Shown: positions 11,545-23,169 of the stretch, piece after piece
Layout: each line of letters opens with the position of its first letter
Position numbering within the stretch: the first letter of the stretch is position 1
Assembly: GCA_001599715.1 (NCBI GenBank)
Contig: BCHU01000004.1
Location: 806,001-870,000 of the forward strand
DNA length: 64,000 bases
Source of the DNA: Phaeotremella fagi
Lineage: Eukaryota > Basidiomycota > Tremellomycetes > Tremellales > Phaeotremellaceae
Direction: 5' to 3'
Program-made: the position numbers and the translations under genes
Notes under the pieces: model-generated
Told to the model about the DNA's origin: nothing
The model's database searches: none
The model's input: the letters and a program-made list of their open reading frames with translations, nothing else

Positions 11545-11997
11545 ATGTCAAAATATCAACGAGCTCTCATGAACGACTCCCTCAAGATATTCAATCTTTC
11601 CCTCATCTCCCCCAGAACCTCCTTCTCGAAAATTCTAACCAATCTACCAAAAACCCAACCCAAAAATAAAAACGAAGCGTGTATCCAACTTAACGACAAA
11701 TCAACACTCCTCAACGGATGGTCAGCGGCTCTCCATCTAGATCAAGATTCAATCAAGAAATTGACTGGTGATCAACTTGCAGAATATCGAGCGAGAACTA
11801 AAGCGACTTTGAAGTATATTCCTGGTGTCGCTGTTTCTATTCGTGAGCTACTACATGGTGAGAGTTTGGATTGGAAGATTGAGTTTGAGAGGATTGTCTT
11901 GGAGTTGGAGGAAATACGGAAATTGATTGAGGAGATTGAGAGATGTTTGTACGCAGACAATGGTTCTCCGGGTGTTGGAGAAAGTGAACGAGTGTAG
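11545..11997 (+). CDS. Hypothetical protein, 150 aa, C-terminal amphipathic helices
   Basis: Uninterrupted frame from ATG (context cagaATGtca) to TAG. The N-terminus is basic and rich in Ser, Asn and Lys (ISPRTSFSKILTNLPKT), possibly a mitochondrial targeting peptide. The C-terminal half is strongly helical and charged (FERIVLELEEIRKLIEEIERCL), a likely coiled coil. No family is recognised. Coding composition is reasonable and there are no introns. A small mitochondrial or complex-assembly protein is one guess, but this is not supported by homology. Confidence 0.5.
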   Translation: MSKYQRALMNDSLKIFNLSLISPRTSFSKILTNLPKTQPKNKNEACIQLNDKSTLLNGWSAALHLDQDSIKKLTGDQLAEYRARTKATLKYIPGVAVSIRELLHGESLDWKIEFERIVLELEEIRKLIEEIERCLYADNGSPGVGESERV

Positions 11998-12112
11998 CGT
12001 AAATCATACGTATTTGTATCTAGCTATCAATAGACTGTAAATAGTAAAGGCCATTATTGGAAGCGTATCTATGATCTATGACATGCCACTCTGAGAACAC
12101 GGGTTAATGGCA

Positions 12113-12198
12113 GAGAGAGTACTAGTAGTGAACGTAGTGATGAGTTCGTACAACAGGCGTTAAATTCTCGGGTGAAATCTAGGCACTAGTACTCTCTC
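12113..12198. repeat. Inverted repeat, 14-bp perfect arms with 58-nt loop
   Basis: Arms at 12113-12126 (gagagagtactagt) and 12185-12198 are exact reverse complements. The arm centre contains the palindrome actagt. They lie in the 380-bp gap after the orphan at 11545 and before mL60. The sequence could fold into a hairpin in RNA or cruciform DNA, or be a paired binding site. No A/B-box or acceptor structure of a tRNA was found. Confidence 0.55.
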
Positions 12199-12377
12199 CC
12201 TGAGCTTCTAATGGTGCCTCGTGCCTCATTGTCAGCTTCTCTTTAAACGTGGGGTCTAAATAAACTCAACTGAAATCCTACATCTCCGCCGGCGAAGTAA
12301 GATGTGGCACTTTTATTTTGGTCTTCGTTGATCGTAATCTTTGGTTTTACACTTGCAACTTCAACAACAACATTAAA

Positions 12378-13044
12378 ATGATCGGTCCATTTAGATCAAC
12401 TCAATCCCTCTCAGGTGGTCTGTTATGGTACGTACACATTAACCAGCTTGTCATGAAAAGACCTAACAAAACACCTCCCCAGGAAATCACCGTTCCGACT
12501 CTCAACAACTCGAAAAGCGAATCTCAGGAAACGATTGAACAGAGTCGATAACGTTATTGCTGCTGTTGCTGAATCCGGTATCGAGACTAGGAGTTTGGAT
12601 AAAGCTTTGGGGTTACCTAAGGCTTCGGAAATGCTTGCTAGAGGTGAGTTGGATTGGGTTGGGAAATCAAAATTGGGATGAGATTTGGGAATGGAATTGG
12701 AATTTGGCGTTACATTCTGCTTAGTAGTTTGGATCTGATTGGATTTACGTTAGATAGGGTTTTTCATCTAAAGACCTAGAAGATTTCTTCATATCAATTC
12801 AAAGACCCATTCCTAAAATCCATCCCTCCTCTCCTTCGAAACCCCTATTCTTTTTGAACGAGTTCCGGACTAACCATAACCCCCTTAGATAAATACACAA
12901 CCTTCTCGCCCCACGCAATAGGTTACAGAAAATCAGTACACAAAGTCCCAAAATGGACGAGGGTGAGTTGGCCATCTTCCATGTGAGATTTCAACTGACA
13001 TATTTGACTAGTTGACATTACGTGAAAATCCTCGAGGTTTCTAG
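12378..13044 (+). CDS. MRPL31: Mitochondrial large ribosomal subunit protein mL60 (MRPL31)
   Basis: Four exons give 105 residues: 12378-12427, 12483-12643, 12889-12962 and 13012-13044. The protein matches the short fungal mL60 family from end to end: [18 protein letters not shown] at the start, the basic run [18 protein letters not shown], then [18 protein letters not shown] and KVPKWTR near the C-terminus. It is a structural component of the mitochondrial 54S subunit. The second intron (245 nt) is far longer than the window's norm of about 50. An ATG further upstream in the same frame (12318) would add a stretch with no family support, so 12378 is preferred. It converges with the large low-complexity gene. 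Confidence 0.9.
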
Positions 13045-13329
13045 TCTATCATTTATTCATCAGCATTTATCATGTACACTATATGTATATTACTCACTCC
13101 CAACAGAATTATTCTACATCTGGGTAAACAGCTCACTCCTATTACTATTTCTAACAGAATATTCATTATCTCACAAATTCGTTGCCCGAGTTGATACAAG
13201 TGGAATTAGATGTTTCGGTCATCTACAAAAGGATTAATCTAAGTTTGGGAAGAGAGATCACTACAAGATATCAAGAAACGATTTATATTCACAAGATCAA
13301 GGCGAAGGTAAAAACACCGCAACACAATC

Positions 13330-16300
13330 TCAAATCCCCGTCGCACTGAAACTCCCACCCCAACCATATCCATACCACCCACCAGCGGGGTACATCTGAC
13401 CCTGTCCAAGAGGTGGCGAGAACGGTCGACCATAACCGTTCATACTAGCATTACCATAAATATTACCCATATGATTTGGGTTTCTCGAGATCCCTGGTCC
13501 AGGACCCGTTAAAGACGCATGTTGAAGATCATGATACGAAGGGAGACCGTAAGCAGGTGCTGGGGAAGTTGGCGATCCAACCCCTCCACCCCCACCCCCG
13601 TCCGAGGGTTGTGGATAAGGATGAACCAACACCGATTGATTAAGATTAGTCTGGATCTGAGGTGAGAAATCGTTATACGAAACACTTCTACCGGTTCGAT
13701 GTCTAATACCCGTGTGTTGATGGTGATGATCGTTCAGTGAACGATTAGGGAAAGGCGGGATGGGTGGCGGTGGTTGATTCGAGATTGAGGGTGTACGTGA
13801 AGATCTTCTTGAGAGGCTTAGATTCTGCGCTTGTTCGGGTTCAAGACGTGGTGGAACTGGTGGGGCTCTGTCGTCGAATAGTCTTGGGCGCTGTTATGGT
13901 GTGTTAGTGATTTTGGAGAAGTAGAACTTTGAGATCAGACACTTACCTCATCGACTGATCTTATGACCCATGCGGTGAGACATTGAAGTACAGATGGATC
14001 TCTTGATCGTCTATCGATAATCGGTCCAATAGTGCATTTCGTATATTGAGAATTCTAAAGAGTCATCAGCTAACTCATTGAATCCGAGAATTAGCTGACA
14101 TACGAAAGTACCAAAAACCCATTGTTTGATATTAGTAACGACAAAAAAGTAAACCTGATTTTTGATACAATCGTCATAAACCTGAAACGCACTGGGTCAG
14201 CTATTTCCTTCAAGATCGAAAAACTGGCTCCACCCACCTGAGCCTGTAACAAATTAGCCTGACCGACATCACCAACACAAAGTTCCCCCGGTAAATGCCA
14301 CCAACCCTCATTCCTAGAATTCTTGACAAACTCCCTCAAAACCCCAGAATGGACTATATCAGGATGACGAACTTGGATCAAAAGTGCTCTATCAACTGAA
14401 TGATGTTTATTAACCAAAACCAGAGTTCCTATTCCTTCCCACAGGTAGACTGAGGAAGTTGCGGACGAACTTGATTCTCTTTGATGACCTTTTCTGAAGG
14501 ATGTTGTGGAGTTGTTAGGATGGTTCGTTAGTTGGGCTGGTTTGCCTGAGGGGATTAAATGGAAGGTGAATGATTGGGAGGAGTAGCGAAGCATGTGTAG
14601 GGATGAGACTGCTGTTTGGAGGATCTGGACACGATATCAGTGAGGAGTAGTCATTGTGAGATAATTACTTACAGTCCCCGTCAGCCAAGCTAAAAGACCA
14701 TGATCTTCAGCTTCTAGGGCACGATCCTCAAACTCAAGCGTGTGATATCCGTCAGCAGGCAGAGCGAAAATCCTATCAAAAGTCAGTCCAATCCCATTAC
14801 CAACTCCAAAGTAAACTTACTGACTACCCCAGCGACAATCTTTATCGATAGGACCACTAGGAACATTATCTCGATGAACTACATCATACGTCAGCAAAAC
14901 TTAAAAGCATAAACTTCACGTACAATCCAAGATCCCCTGTTCCCAAGCCCTCGGAACAACACTCTCCCAAACCCTCAAATTCCTCCCAAAAGCCCTCAGT
15001 TTTTCGCACTCCTCAAACCGTTTAATCCATTCCCAACCCATCACCTCGATCCCCTTCGATCGAACCCCACCAAACCGATAATTACTTCGATTCTTGTTGG
15101 TGAGGTTGAAACATGATGGCCAGTTTAACCAGGGTTCCAATTCTGCTGTTCTGAGATACGTGAACAAGTTATCTGCTGGTGAGATTATTGGTTGTTTCGT
15201 TGATTCTCCGCCGAGGTTTAGGGAGGAGAAGAGGGAGAAGAGACCGAATTGAGAGGAGTTTCTACGGTTTCCAGTGAGTGGCCCGGTGAACGATAATCTG
15301 GATGATGAACGGGGTGGGAAATTTGGATCTCTGATGTTTTGTGGAGGTAATGAGGAATGGATCACGTTACTATGACTGCTGAGAAGTGGTTGTGATAAAT
15401 GTCGACTATGGTTTGACGTCCCACGGAACATGTCGATCATAGGAGCGACGTAAGACATCGGTCGAGACGGTAAAGGTTTTTCAAACGGTGTCGTAGAAAA
15501 CGAACGTCCACTCGTTGGCTGGTTTGGATACGGTGCATCGAACCTACTTCCCAATCTTGAACTTGACCTCAGAGCCGGTTTAAGCATCTCAGGTTGAAAG
15601 ACTCGATGTCGAGGTTTTTTACTTCCAGTTCCGATATATTGGATGGCTTCTCCAGCAGGTCCAATACCAGTCGCACCTCCAAACGTAGGTTCCCAAGTCC
15701 CTAAACTTGTTTGATGACCAGTAACTCCATCTTCACGCATTCCAGCAGTACCATCAACCCATGATGGATGACGTTGCATCATCGAGCTTTCCGATCTCTC
15801 GGAATTGGTACTGATTTGTGATCTGAGTGATCCACCACTTGCTGCTCTTTTAACAGTCCGACCAGACGATACATGTGGAGTCGGACATCGTCTATGTGAA
15901 GGATTAGCTTCCCTCTCAGCTCTGAACGCTGCGGTAGCCATTTCAGGTGTTGGATATAAGATTTCGGTTTTCGATATACCTCGTCGTGGTTTTGGATGAT
16001 GAACTTTAGGTGTATGGTTGCTATCTGGAGTTGGAGTTTTGACTATAGCTGATTGACTATTGGAAAGAATGTGATCTGAGTCTTTGACTAGATGGGACTG
16101 AGAGCCTATTGCTATCCCCTGAGACACCTTCTTGACGAGCTTGCGATTCTGACTCGCTTCTTGTTTGTTGTGTTTGATATGGCGATGTTGTTGATGGTGA
16201 TGAATGTGATCTCCCATTGATTAATTCTCTAGGATCGTGCGGAGTGTTTGTAGCTCTGAAATCACCAGTCGAAAGACTACGTGATCGGTTGGATTGAGTT

Positions 16301-17046
16301 TGAGTTGACGGCGAGAGTTGGTTAGAGGATGGGATATCGTGTTCAAAGGATACACGTCGAGAACTAGATCGAGATCCAGATCCGTTTCCAGTTCCAGCTC
16401 CACTATGAAGTGATCCGTGATGTGAAGCAAGAGTTGGGAGTGGAATAGTGATTTGAGCAGGTGGACCTAGATGATAACTCGAACTATGTTGTGGGTACGG
16501 GTATGGTCTTGGTGGATACGAATTGGGTAGATACGGATTGGATGTATAAGGGATATAAGGACTAGGTTGGGGTGATGGTTGAATGATTATTGGAATTGGT
16601 AGAGGTTGAAGTTGAATCTGTCCTGGATAGATAGCTGAACAAGGAAGATTAAAATAATCGTTAGATGTTGATTAAACTTGATTTGAAAAGAGTAAATGTA
16701 AGTGAGTACGCCCTTGAGTATTGAGAACAATAGAAGAAGCAATTGATCGATGTGTACAACAGACACACTTCAAGGCGTTTTTTGCATGTTTAGGGATTCC
16801 GGCCATAGCCTCATGTTTGTGATGACGAATAACGAGTGATGAATGATGAGGAGACAAGACTTACGTTGGGTAGGACCCCAAATTCTATGTTCCCTATAAC
16901 GCAGACAATAACAATCAAAGCAATCTTCGCAGCAAGGCTGATCACAACAACAATCGCATGCGCAATGCTGATGAGATTGGGTTAGTGACAGGGTGTCGAT
17001 GGGATAGATGATGAAGGTAACTCACTGTTGAATAGCAAACGCCCAT
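13330..17046 (-). CDS. Large Ser/Pro-rich hypothetical protein with Cys-rich N-terminus
   Basis: A ten-exon model keeps phase throughout: 17046-17026, 16967-16865, 16634-16128, 16087-14924, 14878-14821, 14772-14673, 14624-14238, 14181-14155, 14054-13947 and 13890-13330, giving 1,011 residues. The start is Cys-dense (CACDCCCDQPCCEDCFDCYC), then a Pro/Tyr/Ser-rich region and a long disordered Ser/Arg region. An ordered core follows, from about VWESVVPRAWEQGILD to LQCLTAWVIRSVDE. The tail is Pro/Gly/His-rich and ends SFSATGI. No family is recognised. The core resembles the type of fungal-specific globular domain embedded in otherwise disordered proteins. Weak points are the first exon and the 40-nt intron at 16127-16088. 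An alternative exon around 16680-16810 (NALKCVCCTHRS) could belong here. It might be two genes, splitting near 16217. Confidence 0.6.
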
Positions 17047-17415
17047 GAGATGAGTGTGAGGGATAGGAAGAGAGTCAAGATTGAGTAGAATGGAATGGAA
17101 TGGATTGGATTGAATGATTTTAACCCCATTTGATGAACACGCCTTGAACTTGTTGTTTATTTTATGGTCCGTGCATTTTCTGAAACAGGGCGCATAACAC
17201 ACCATCACCATCACCATCAATCAAATTCATCCATCACTCCGCCACACGCCACGCCACTTCTCATCATCATACAGCCTCACGGAGCTTGGTCAATGGATTG
17301 CGCATTCATTGAGCGATATAATCTCAATTTGACTCTGGAGGTAGAACAACAACAGGAATGATAGGAATGCGAATGCTCAGTTCCAGCTCCAGTGCCAATT
17401 GCAGTGGAAAAACAC
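17047..17415. other. Intergenic, 370 bp
   Basis: Between the presumed start of the Cys-rich gene and the stop of the methyltransferase gene. It contains a short caccat microsatellite near 17203-17220 and several catcat words. It is a plausible promoter for the minus-strand gene to its left. Nothing else is supported. Confidence 0.5.
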
Positions 17416-18716
17416 TCACTTCTCAATGACAATCTCTAAATCAGGTTCGACCTTTTCCCCACTTTCATCTACTTTCCCACCTGCGTAGATAGCTTGACCG
17501 GCGGGTTTCCAATTAGCGATATCCCATCGTTCCCAACCCCAAGTTTCTTTAATCTAGTTGATGGCCGTCAGGTACCTCTCACTATCATGCCGATTCCAAA
17601 TAAAACATGACATACCTCAGGTTTCTTATGTGGTGCAATGACAACCAACCATTGAGCTTTATTACTTAATTCATAAAGTAAGGAAAATAGTTCCGAGGGG
17701 TATTCGATGAGATGTAGAGCGAACGAACAGATTATTATATCGTAAAATCCCTTTTTGTCGTTGTCTTCTCCGGGTATTGATCCATTGGCTAAATCAGAGA
17801 ACGAAAGTGGGTAACATGGTCGTGAAGTCCTTTCCTTATATGCTGGAACGGTATACTACGTATAAATCGCATTCAGTCAAAGCATATTTCACTAATATGA
17901 AATACACTTACAGGATCTGTTGCTACGATGTCTAAACCTTGGAAGGATTTGGGAAAGGTAATAGAATTTGGTCCATTGCTGTTTTTGTTGTCTGATACAG
18001 CTTTCCTACGAGCATTAGGAGGAATGAATGGTGGTCTGACAGGAAAGGATGTAGGAGTTGAAGACAAAAGTGGATGTAACGGTCGAGCTGTAGAAATCGT
18101 TGGATTCGCTGTTGTAAATCCATTCTTTCCCATTTCTTCCCATTCCAATAAACATATCGTAGCTTCTCCACTAAGCCATAGATATCGCCATCAGTATGTG
18201 AACTAGATATCTGTAGAATCTTGAACGAACATACCTTCCAGCAGCCATGTCCAATATTCTCAAATTCCTTTCGATACTTTCACCAGCTTCAAATAGAGCC
18301 TTGCCTTCCTCTTCCCACCATCTATTCATAAAGCTGAACACGACCTATGTATATCATTTCGTATCAGTCCAAGGTGTCACCTATAGTACATCATTCTCAT
18401 ACCTTTTTGATAGAAGGGAAGAATGGATTTCGGTAAGTAGCAGCAACTTTTTGATAATACTTCACGATGGTTAGTACAAATTTCGAATGGGTTAACAAGT
18501 AGTATGATTCACCTGATCTACACCGTATTGATTATAGTTATCACGCATTGCATGTTGGATATTCCCGTGTACTTGATCTTTCTGCATTGATATTTGCTTG
18601 GTTGTTGTTGGGAGATGTTGAAATTCATGTTGATGTTCGAAATACGAAATTATACTTCCGTCGTGCCTTTGAATTCTGTGGCGAAGCTCGAAGTTGGCGA
18701 GAGCGACTGGTTCCAA
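17416..18716 (-). CDS. Class I SAM-dependent methyltransferase
   Basis: Six exons (18716-18513, 18459-18403, 18344-18235, 18170-17912, 17855-17616, 17553-17416) give 335 residues in continuous phase. Motif I spans the third intron: RILDMAAG/SGEATI. An acidic strand end follows (GLDIVATDP), then the motif IV region GFYDIIICSFALHLI, and the later strand WLVVIAPHKKPE. The C-terminal part is Trp-rich (ETWGWERWDIANWKP). The N-terminal 70 residues are His/Gln-rich and probably disordered. It looks like a small-molecule or protein methyltransferase of the fungal lineage; the substrate is not evident. No targeting signal is seen. A short Ser/Pro insertion (residues about 145-190) separates motif I from the next strand. 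Confidence 0.8.
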
Positions 18717-19134
18717 CTGTCCGATGAGTTTCTCCCAGCAGATAACACAATGAAGGCTCTATGAGCCAAAAATCTCTCGTAATACTATCATGTGTCACCT
18801 AGTAGCTCTGTCATCTCTCACGCAACAGTGAATGAAATGATGATTGCACGTGGTTCTGGTTATCGGGAAATGAAAAGTATTTCATGATTGTATGTCTGTC
18901 ATCGGAAACGCTCCACAGGCTTCTTATCCTTGTGAAAGATGATAAGAGTAAATGACGAATGGTTTTTGAAGCGTCGCCTTCTGTCATTAAACATTCTGCC
19001 TTCCTTCGAAGACTCATTCCGAGCTCCACTTTCTCTGACTCTGTACTTTGACTTCGAATTCCTACAAGAACATTACTCCTTCACGAATCGCGACCATCAT
19101 CGTTACACAAGCGCACGCTGGTTTCAATTCGACC
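18717..19134. other. Intergenic, about 420 bp
   Basis: Upstream of the methyltransferase gene (minus strand) and of small-protein copy 1 (plus strand). It serves as a divergent promoter; no further feature is supported. Confidence 0.5.
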
Positions 19135-19593
19135 ATGTCACAAAACAACTCCACCATATCAGAAGCACAACTTTTCCAATCATGGAACGAAACCCTTAGC
19201 CAAGGAAACACCTTGGTTCTATCTGTACTTCACGTTACAAACGGTTTGGTCTCGCCCTCAGTTTGCGCCTACAGAAATCCGTCTTATAAATCTATTTCAG
19301 CAATTACAGAATCCACGAATATCTGTCAAACCAACACCATCAAGTTCAATCCTCTTTTGCTTAAAGCCATGGAAGAGATCGAGCCTTCCGATTTCCAATC
19401 GTTCAAGCAGACTCTTTCTCAAAAAGTCAATCGTCTAAGCTGGTCATCCGATTTCCCTCAATGTCGGTTTGAGGTCACTGATGCAGAAGCTCATATAAGA
19501 TTTCGACAAGCCCAGACACGCACACTATTCGCTGGAAAGAGAGGGACAGGAGATAGCACAGAATGGCGTTTTTTCAGCGGAGGAAGTAGTTAG
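19135..19593 (+). CDS. Small lineage-specific protein, copy 1 of a decaying tandem family
   Basis: 152-residue intronless frame. I use the ATG at 19135 (MSQNNST...) rather than the in-frame ATG at 19048, because the neighbouring paralogue also begins MSQ at the equivalent place. No known domain. A central helix (LLLKAMEEIEPSDFQSFKQTL) precedes the best conserved motif, FPQCRFEVTDAEAHIRF, about 35 residues from the end. That motif recurs at 20447-20480 and 20850-20900 in the two neighbouring copies. No signal peptide or membrane segment. The next two copies downstream are damaged, so this may be the only functional member. Function unknown. Confidence 0.55.
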   Translation: MSQNNSTISEAQLFQSWNETLSQGNTLVLSVLHVTNGLVSPSVCAYRNPSYKSISAITESTNICQTNTIKFNPLLLKAMEEIEPSDFQSFKQTLSQKVNRLSWSSDFPQCRFEVTDAEAHIRFRQAQTRTLFAGKRGTGDSTEWRFFSGGSS

Positions 19594-20075
19594 GAGTGGT
19601 ATATTTCCTTTATGTATATTGCATGCGACACAGGGAGTTGACAATCTGGGCAGTCTTTTGGGAATAGAAAGCAGTCTTTCGTAGCCAGTAAGATAAGCTG
19701 ATTAGTATCCTCACGTACGCTCCAAGATTGCACTCTGAGTTTTTTTTCCATTCTCCCCTTCACACTTATCACAGTGATCACTCAATTCAACATGTCGTCG
19801 AGGTTTATCAATGGAAGAGAGAAGACGAAGAAGGCAAGGATTGATTCGTACGTTGTACAATGTCATTCACACAGGTCATATAACTACCAAAATCGGAGGA
19901 AGGCTAAATGCTTCAAGGCTAAATGGTCCAAGCCTTCCTCCGCTAGCTCCAATTGCTCATTACGGGACCTTCGTTTGATAAGAAGTTCACTCGGAAATGA
20001 GTACCATTTGATGAGGTATCCTACCCACTCTATATCTTTTACGTTCAATCTCTTTCAGCTCCATCTTGATCAACA
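19594..20075. other. Intergenic between family copies 1 and 2
   Basis: About 480 bp. Open frames here (for example one starting at 19774) show no family match. A pyrimidine-rich stretch (20030-20060, ending tttcag) before copy 2 may be a 5' UTR intron acceptor or promoter element. Confidence 0.4.
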
Positions 20076-20542
20076 ATGTCACAACGAGCAGTTAGAATTC
20101 AATATCCTGCAGAATACCACGAACGCTTCACCCATTGGCTCAGTGTTCTTAATTCCCTAAAAAAGTTCTTCTCATCGAAATAGTCGACGACGGTAGTGGA
20201 GATATCAATACCCATGATTATAGGTTTCACCAAGTATCAGCCGGCGAGGATCTATCGAATATTTCAACCGAGGCAGTCACTCAACCTGCGGCCTCGAAAG
20301 TCGTCGAAAGTTGTAAGGAGATTTTAGAAGAAAGAGACAGAATCAGGAACGCCTCAAATGGGACTATACCCCACGATTATAAGACCAAAATCGAAGCGCA
20401 CACAGCGCAACTCAACGAAACCCCACAGTTCAGTGATTGCTTAATGGTCGTTACCGATGCGGAAACCGCTGCGACTTTTGATGCGGTCTATAATCTTTTG
20501 GGGAAAGTCTATTCTACAACCACGGAAGCTAGTAGTGAGTGA
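20076..20542 (+). pseudogene. Small lineage-specific protein, copy 2, single frameshift
   Basis: Begins with MSQRAVRIQY at 20076 and runs 33 codons in frame before a premature TAG at 20181. The neighbouring frame is open from an A6 run at 20159-20164 to a TGA at 20540-20542 and contains the family motif CLMVVTDAE. The two halves would join into about 155 residues, close to the 152 of copy 1, if the A run held one more base. So this is either a one-base deletion in a homopolymer (pseudogene) or a sequencing error. Sequence is diverged from copy 1 outside the motif. Confidence 0.55.
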
Positions 20543-20819
20543 GGTTGGAAGAGATCTCAGAACTTTTGGGAGGTAGTGTTTGATCTAAAGGGACGAGTTG
20601 GACGATGAGGAGGGGGGCAAAGTTCAGTAGGAGGATGCTGAGAGGAGAAACTTGTTATACTGTCTGTAGCGGGAAATGAAATTGTCAATTGCGTGATTTA
20701 TATATTAGAAGCATCATGTTGATACCAAAGTTCATTTTCAGAAGTCGAGGAGAGCGTGAGATTCTGCAAACCAAGCACTAGCAAGTCCGAACCTCACTCG
20801 ATAGAAGCTTGTTAAGGAA

Positions 20820-20912
20820 TCAGGGCAACCGATGCCACAATGGTCATTCGGAAGTTGCCTCAGTGTCTTTTTGTGGTGACCAACACAGAGGCTCATATCA
20901 GATATCAATCAA
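20820..20912 (+). pseudogene. Remnant of a third copy of the small-protein family
   Basis: A short stretch reads LPQCLFVVTNTEAHIRY, strongly like the copy 1 motif FPQCRFEVTDAEAHIRF. The flanks are not open and no start or stop of a full copy is recognisable. It is interpreted as a decayed third tandem duplicate. The span given covers only the recognisable part. Confidence 0.5.
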
Positions 20913-21232
20913 CCTGGTCTTGTAGCCCCAGGATTTCATTACTCTTGACAATGCCTTCTGCAAGATGCAATGTACAGTATTTGATTTCACATTCGTTCAG
21001 AGTACCGATCCAGGCAATGGTAATATAAGCATCATCCAGTACCATTTCTACCACAGTGCTTATACTGAATAGACTTGAAAGTAGAAGCACCTCCAACGAT
21101 TTGCCAAAGGAAAGACGATGTGCCACAAATACAATCGGTAGTCAATCAAGATGTTTCATCATCAATTCATCATCATCACCAAACTCATCAGAATTAAGTT
21201 TTTCATTCTTACTTATTTAGTCATCGTGCAGA

Positions 21233-22693
21233 ATGGCGATACCAGAGCTAAAGCCAGAAATATGGCTTCAAGTTATTCAACATCTAGTCAATCCAACACC
21301 ACCTCCTCGAACGATTTACTCCTGGCGAGACCTTAATAAAAATGACTTGGCCGTTGCGATGAGGATTTCACGAGTGAGTAATCTCTGCACGTTTCCATTC
21401 AAACTATCCCAATTTGGCTCGATACATATATCAAAAGGTATCATTCACCTTATCATTACTATATCTCAAACGCTCCCAAGCTATCCTCTGCAACTTACAG
21501 TATCATCAGGGTTTTTTTTGGCTGTGCGTTCTACTTTACTTCATCCACTTGGCCGTCAACGGTGGGCTTCTCTACACCAGTCAATTCTCACAGGCTTCAT
21601 ACAGATTTGGAAAACTATACTGACGACAAAATAGTTGTGGAATGACCTTACAGCCCCCCTTCTGTACAAATCCGTTGTCACTGATGATCTCGGTCGTCTC
21701 CTCGAGGGTATCGAGGATACGACAACACCCAAAAGGGGCAATGATCTCAGAAGAATCTCGAAGACTAAAAACGCTTTACTTAAAATGGTTAAAGAACTTC
21801 ATTTGGTATACCACGATCAAAATTTGGAGCCAAGCTACGCTACGTTAATGAAGGAAAAGTCGGTCCCCGGAAACCAAAGCTCTTGGAAAGATGTTAGTAC
21901 TAGTCCAAAGGGTCAGGTTGGTCATGAAACCCTGTTAAAACAAAAGTTGATCGAAGACTTTGATAAATGGGAACCAGGAATCAAACAATGCTGTCAAATC
22001 AATTCACTTAAACGACCAATCTTTCCCAACACAGTTTCAATCTCACTCGCATCACATGGAGCTAGATTATGGGAAGAAACGGATAAGCTTCCTTCGGGAA
22101 TAATTATTGTTAGACGCCATTCAATACTCCCATTTGACAAGAGGGCTTCTGCCATAAATCTACTCATGAAGTTCATCGAACAAATTTCACCAAGATGGAT
22201 TTGTCAACATTCGGTCTATGGTCCACTTGAAATCAGTGGGAGTTTGGACTGTGACACCCCAATCCAAGTATTTCATCATTCTACGAAATGTGCCGATGTC
22301 GGTAATGGTGAAAATCTTTTTTACACCAACTCAAAAATCGTTTCGGGATCGATCAATCGGTATCCTCTTCCGCCGGTTCCTGACGTGAGCAAAGATGCAA
22401 GGGATTATGGTGGTGGTATTGGGAATCTGCTGTATTCCAATGGAGATTGGTGTTCAGGTCTTGAATTCTCACACCCCGAGATTGCAGAAGGACATAACCT
22501 TGGAACTCGTATCTTGGTTTATGGTAATGTCGATGGGACGAAAGGTGGTCAAAAATTTAGTACTACAGACTTTCGTAGAGATATACAAAACACCAACTTT
22601 AAAGGGAAAATGGAGTTTCTGGATTGGGATGATTTACCTGATTGTCAAGCGTGTGGCGTTGGTAAGAAGGATTTTAGAAAGTCGATCACTTGA
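21233..22693 (+). CDS. F-box-like/CxxC-tail family protein, subfamily A, copy 1
   Basis: Two exons, 21233-21373 and 21635-22693, 399 residues. Exon 1 has exactly 47 codons, as in the next gene. It carries an F-box-like start, IPELKPEIWLQVIQHL, and ends LAVAMRISR. Exon 2 opens LWNDLTAPLLYKSVVTDDLGRLL, shared across the family. KMVKELHLVYHD, WICQHSVYGPLEISG and VFHHSTKC are shared with the next copy only. The protein ends with a C-x2-C knuckle (CQACGVG). F-box proteins are substrate adaptors of SCF ubiquitin ligases; that role here is inference from the N-terminal motif. The 261-nt intron is long for this window and could hide an extra exon. Confidence 0.72.
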
Positions 22694-23169
22694 AAAAAGT
22701 AGAATTTGAAGGGGCACAGGACGAAAGGGAGTATAGTATCTGGAATACACGTATATATTGCTGCAGACGATTTATCTCATGGTGAAACTGTTCATACTTA
22801 CAAATACACAGAGACCTACCTGTTCATAATACATCTACACATTGTACAAACTCTCACATATATATGCAGTTGATCTTGAAAATCACCCGACTGTTCATGA
22901 AGATGCAAAGCACTGTAAGTTGCAACCTGCAGTCGTATTTATACCCTTACGAGGGTAGATCCGTAGATGAAAAAGACTCTGCCATGATGATGCATAAGGA
23001 GACTCAGTTAAAGTTCCATTATTTTGCACCAAGGAATGTAGAAGTGCCACGAAGTTAGTGTAGATTTCTGAAACATCATTCATCAATTTCTTAACATCCA
23101 ATCAATCTCGTACTTGTTCTCCAACTTCTCATCTTCTTCAAATTAATACAGAAAGACCCAACTTCCACG

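Noticed and set aside
12318..12377. Upstream ATG extending mL60 by 20 residues
   Set aside because: mL60 proteins begin with the MxGPFxST motif; the extension has no family support.
16672..16857. Open frame containing NALKCVCCTHRS on the minus strand
   Set aside because: It falls inside the second intron of the Cys-rich gene model. It is kept as a possible alternative exon but not called as a separate gene.
17164..17361. Plus-strand frame with a run of six His
   Set aside because: The His run is just a caccat microsatellite read in frame; nothing else supports coding.
18819..19134. Open frames around the start of small-protein copy 1, including the longer in-frame ATG at 19048
   Set aside because: The paralogue starts with MSQ at the equivalent of 19135, so the extra N-terminal part is treated as leader.
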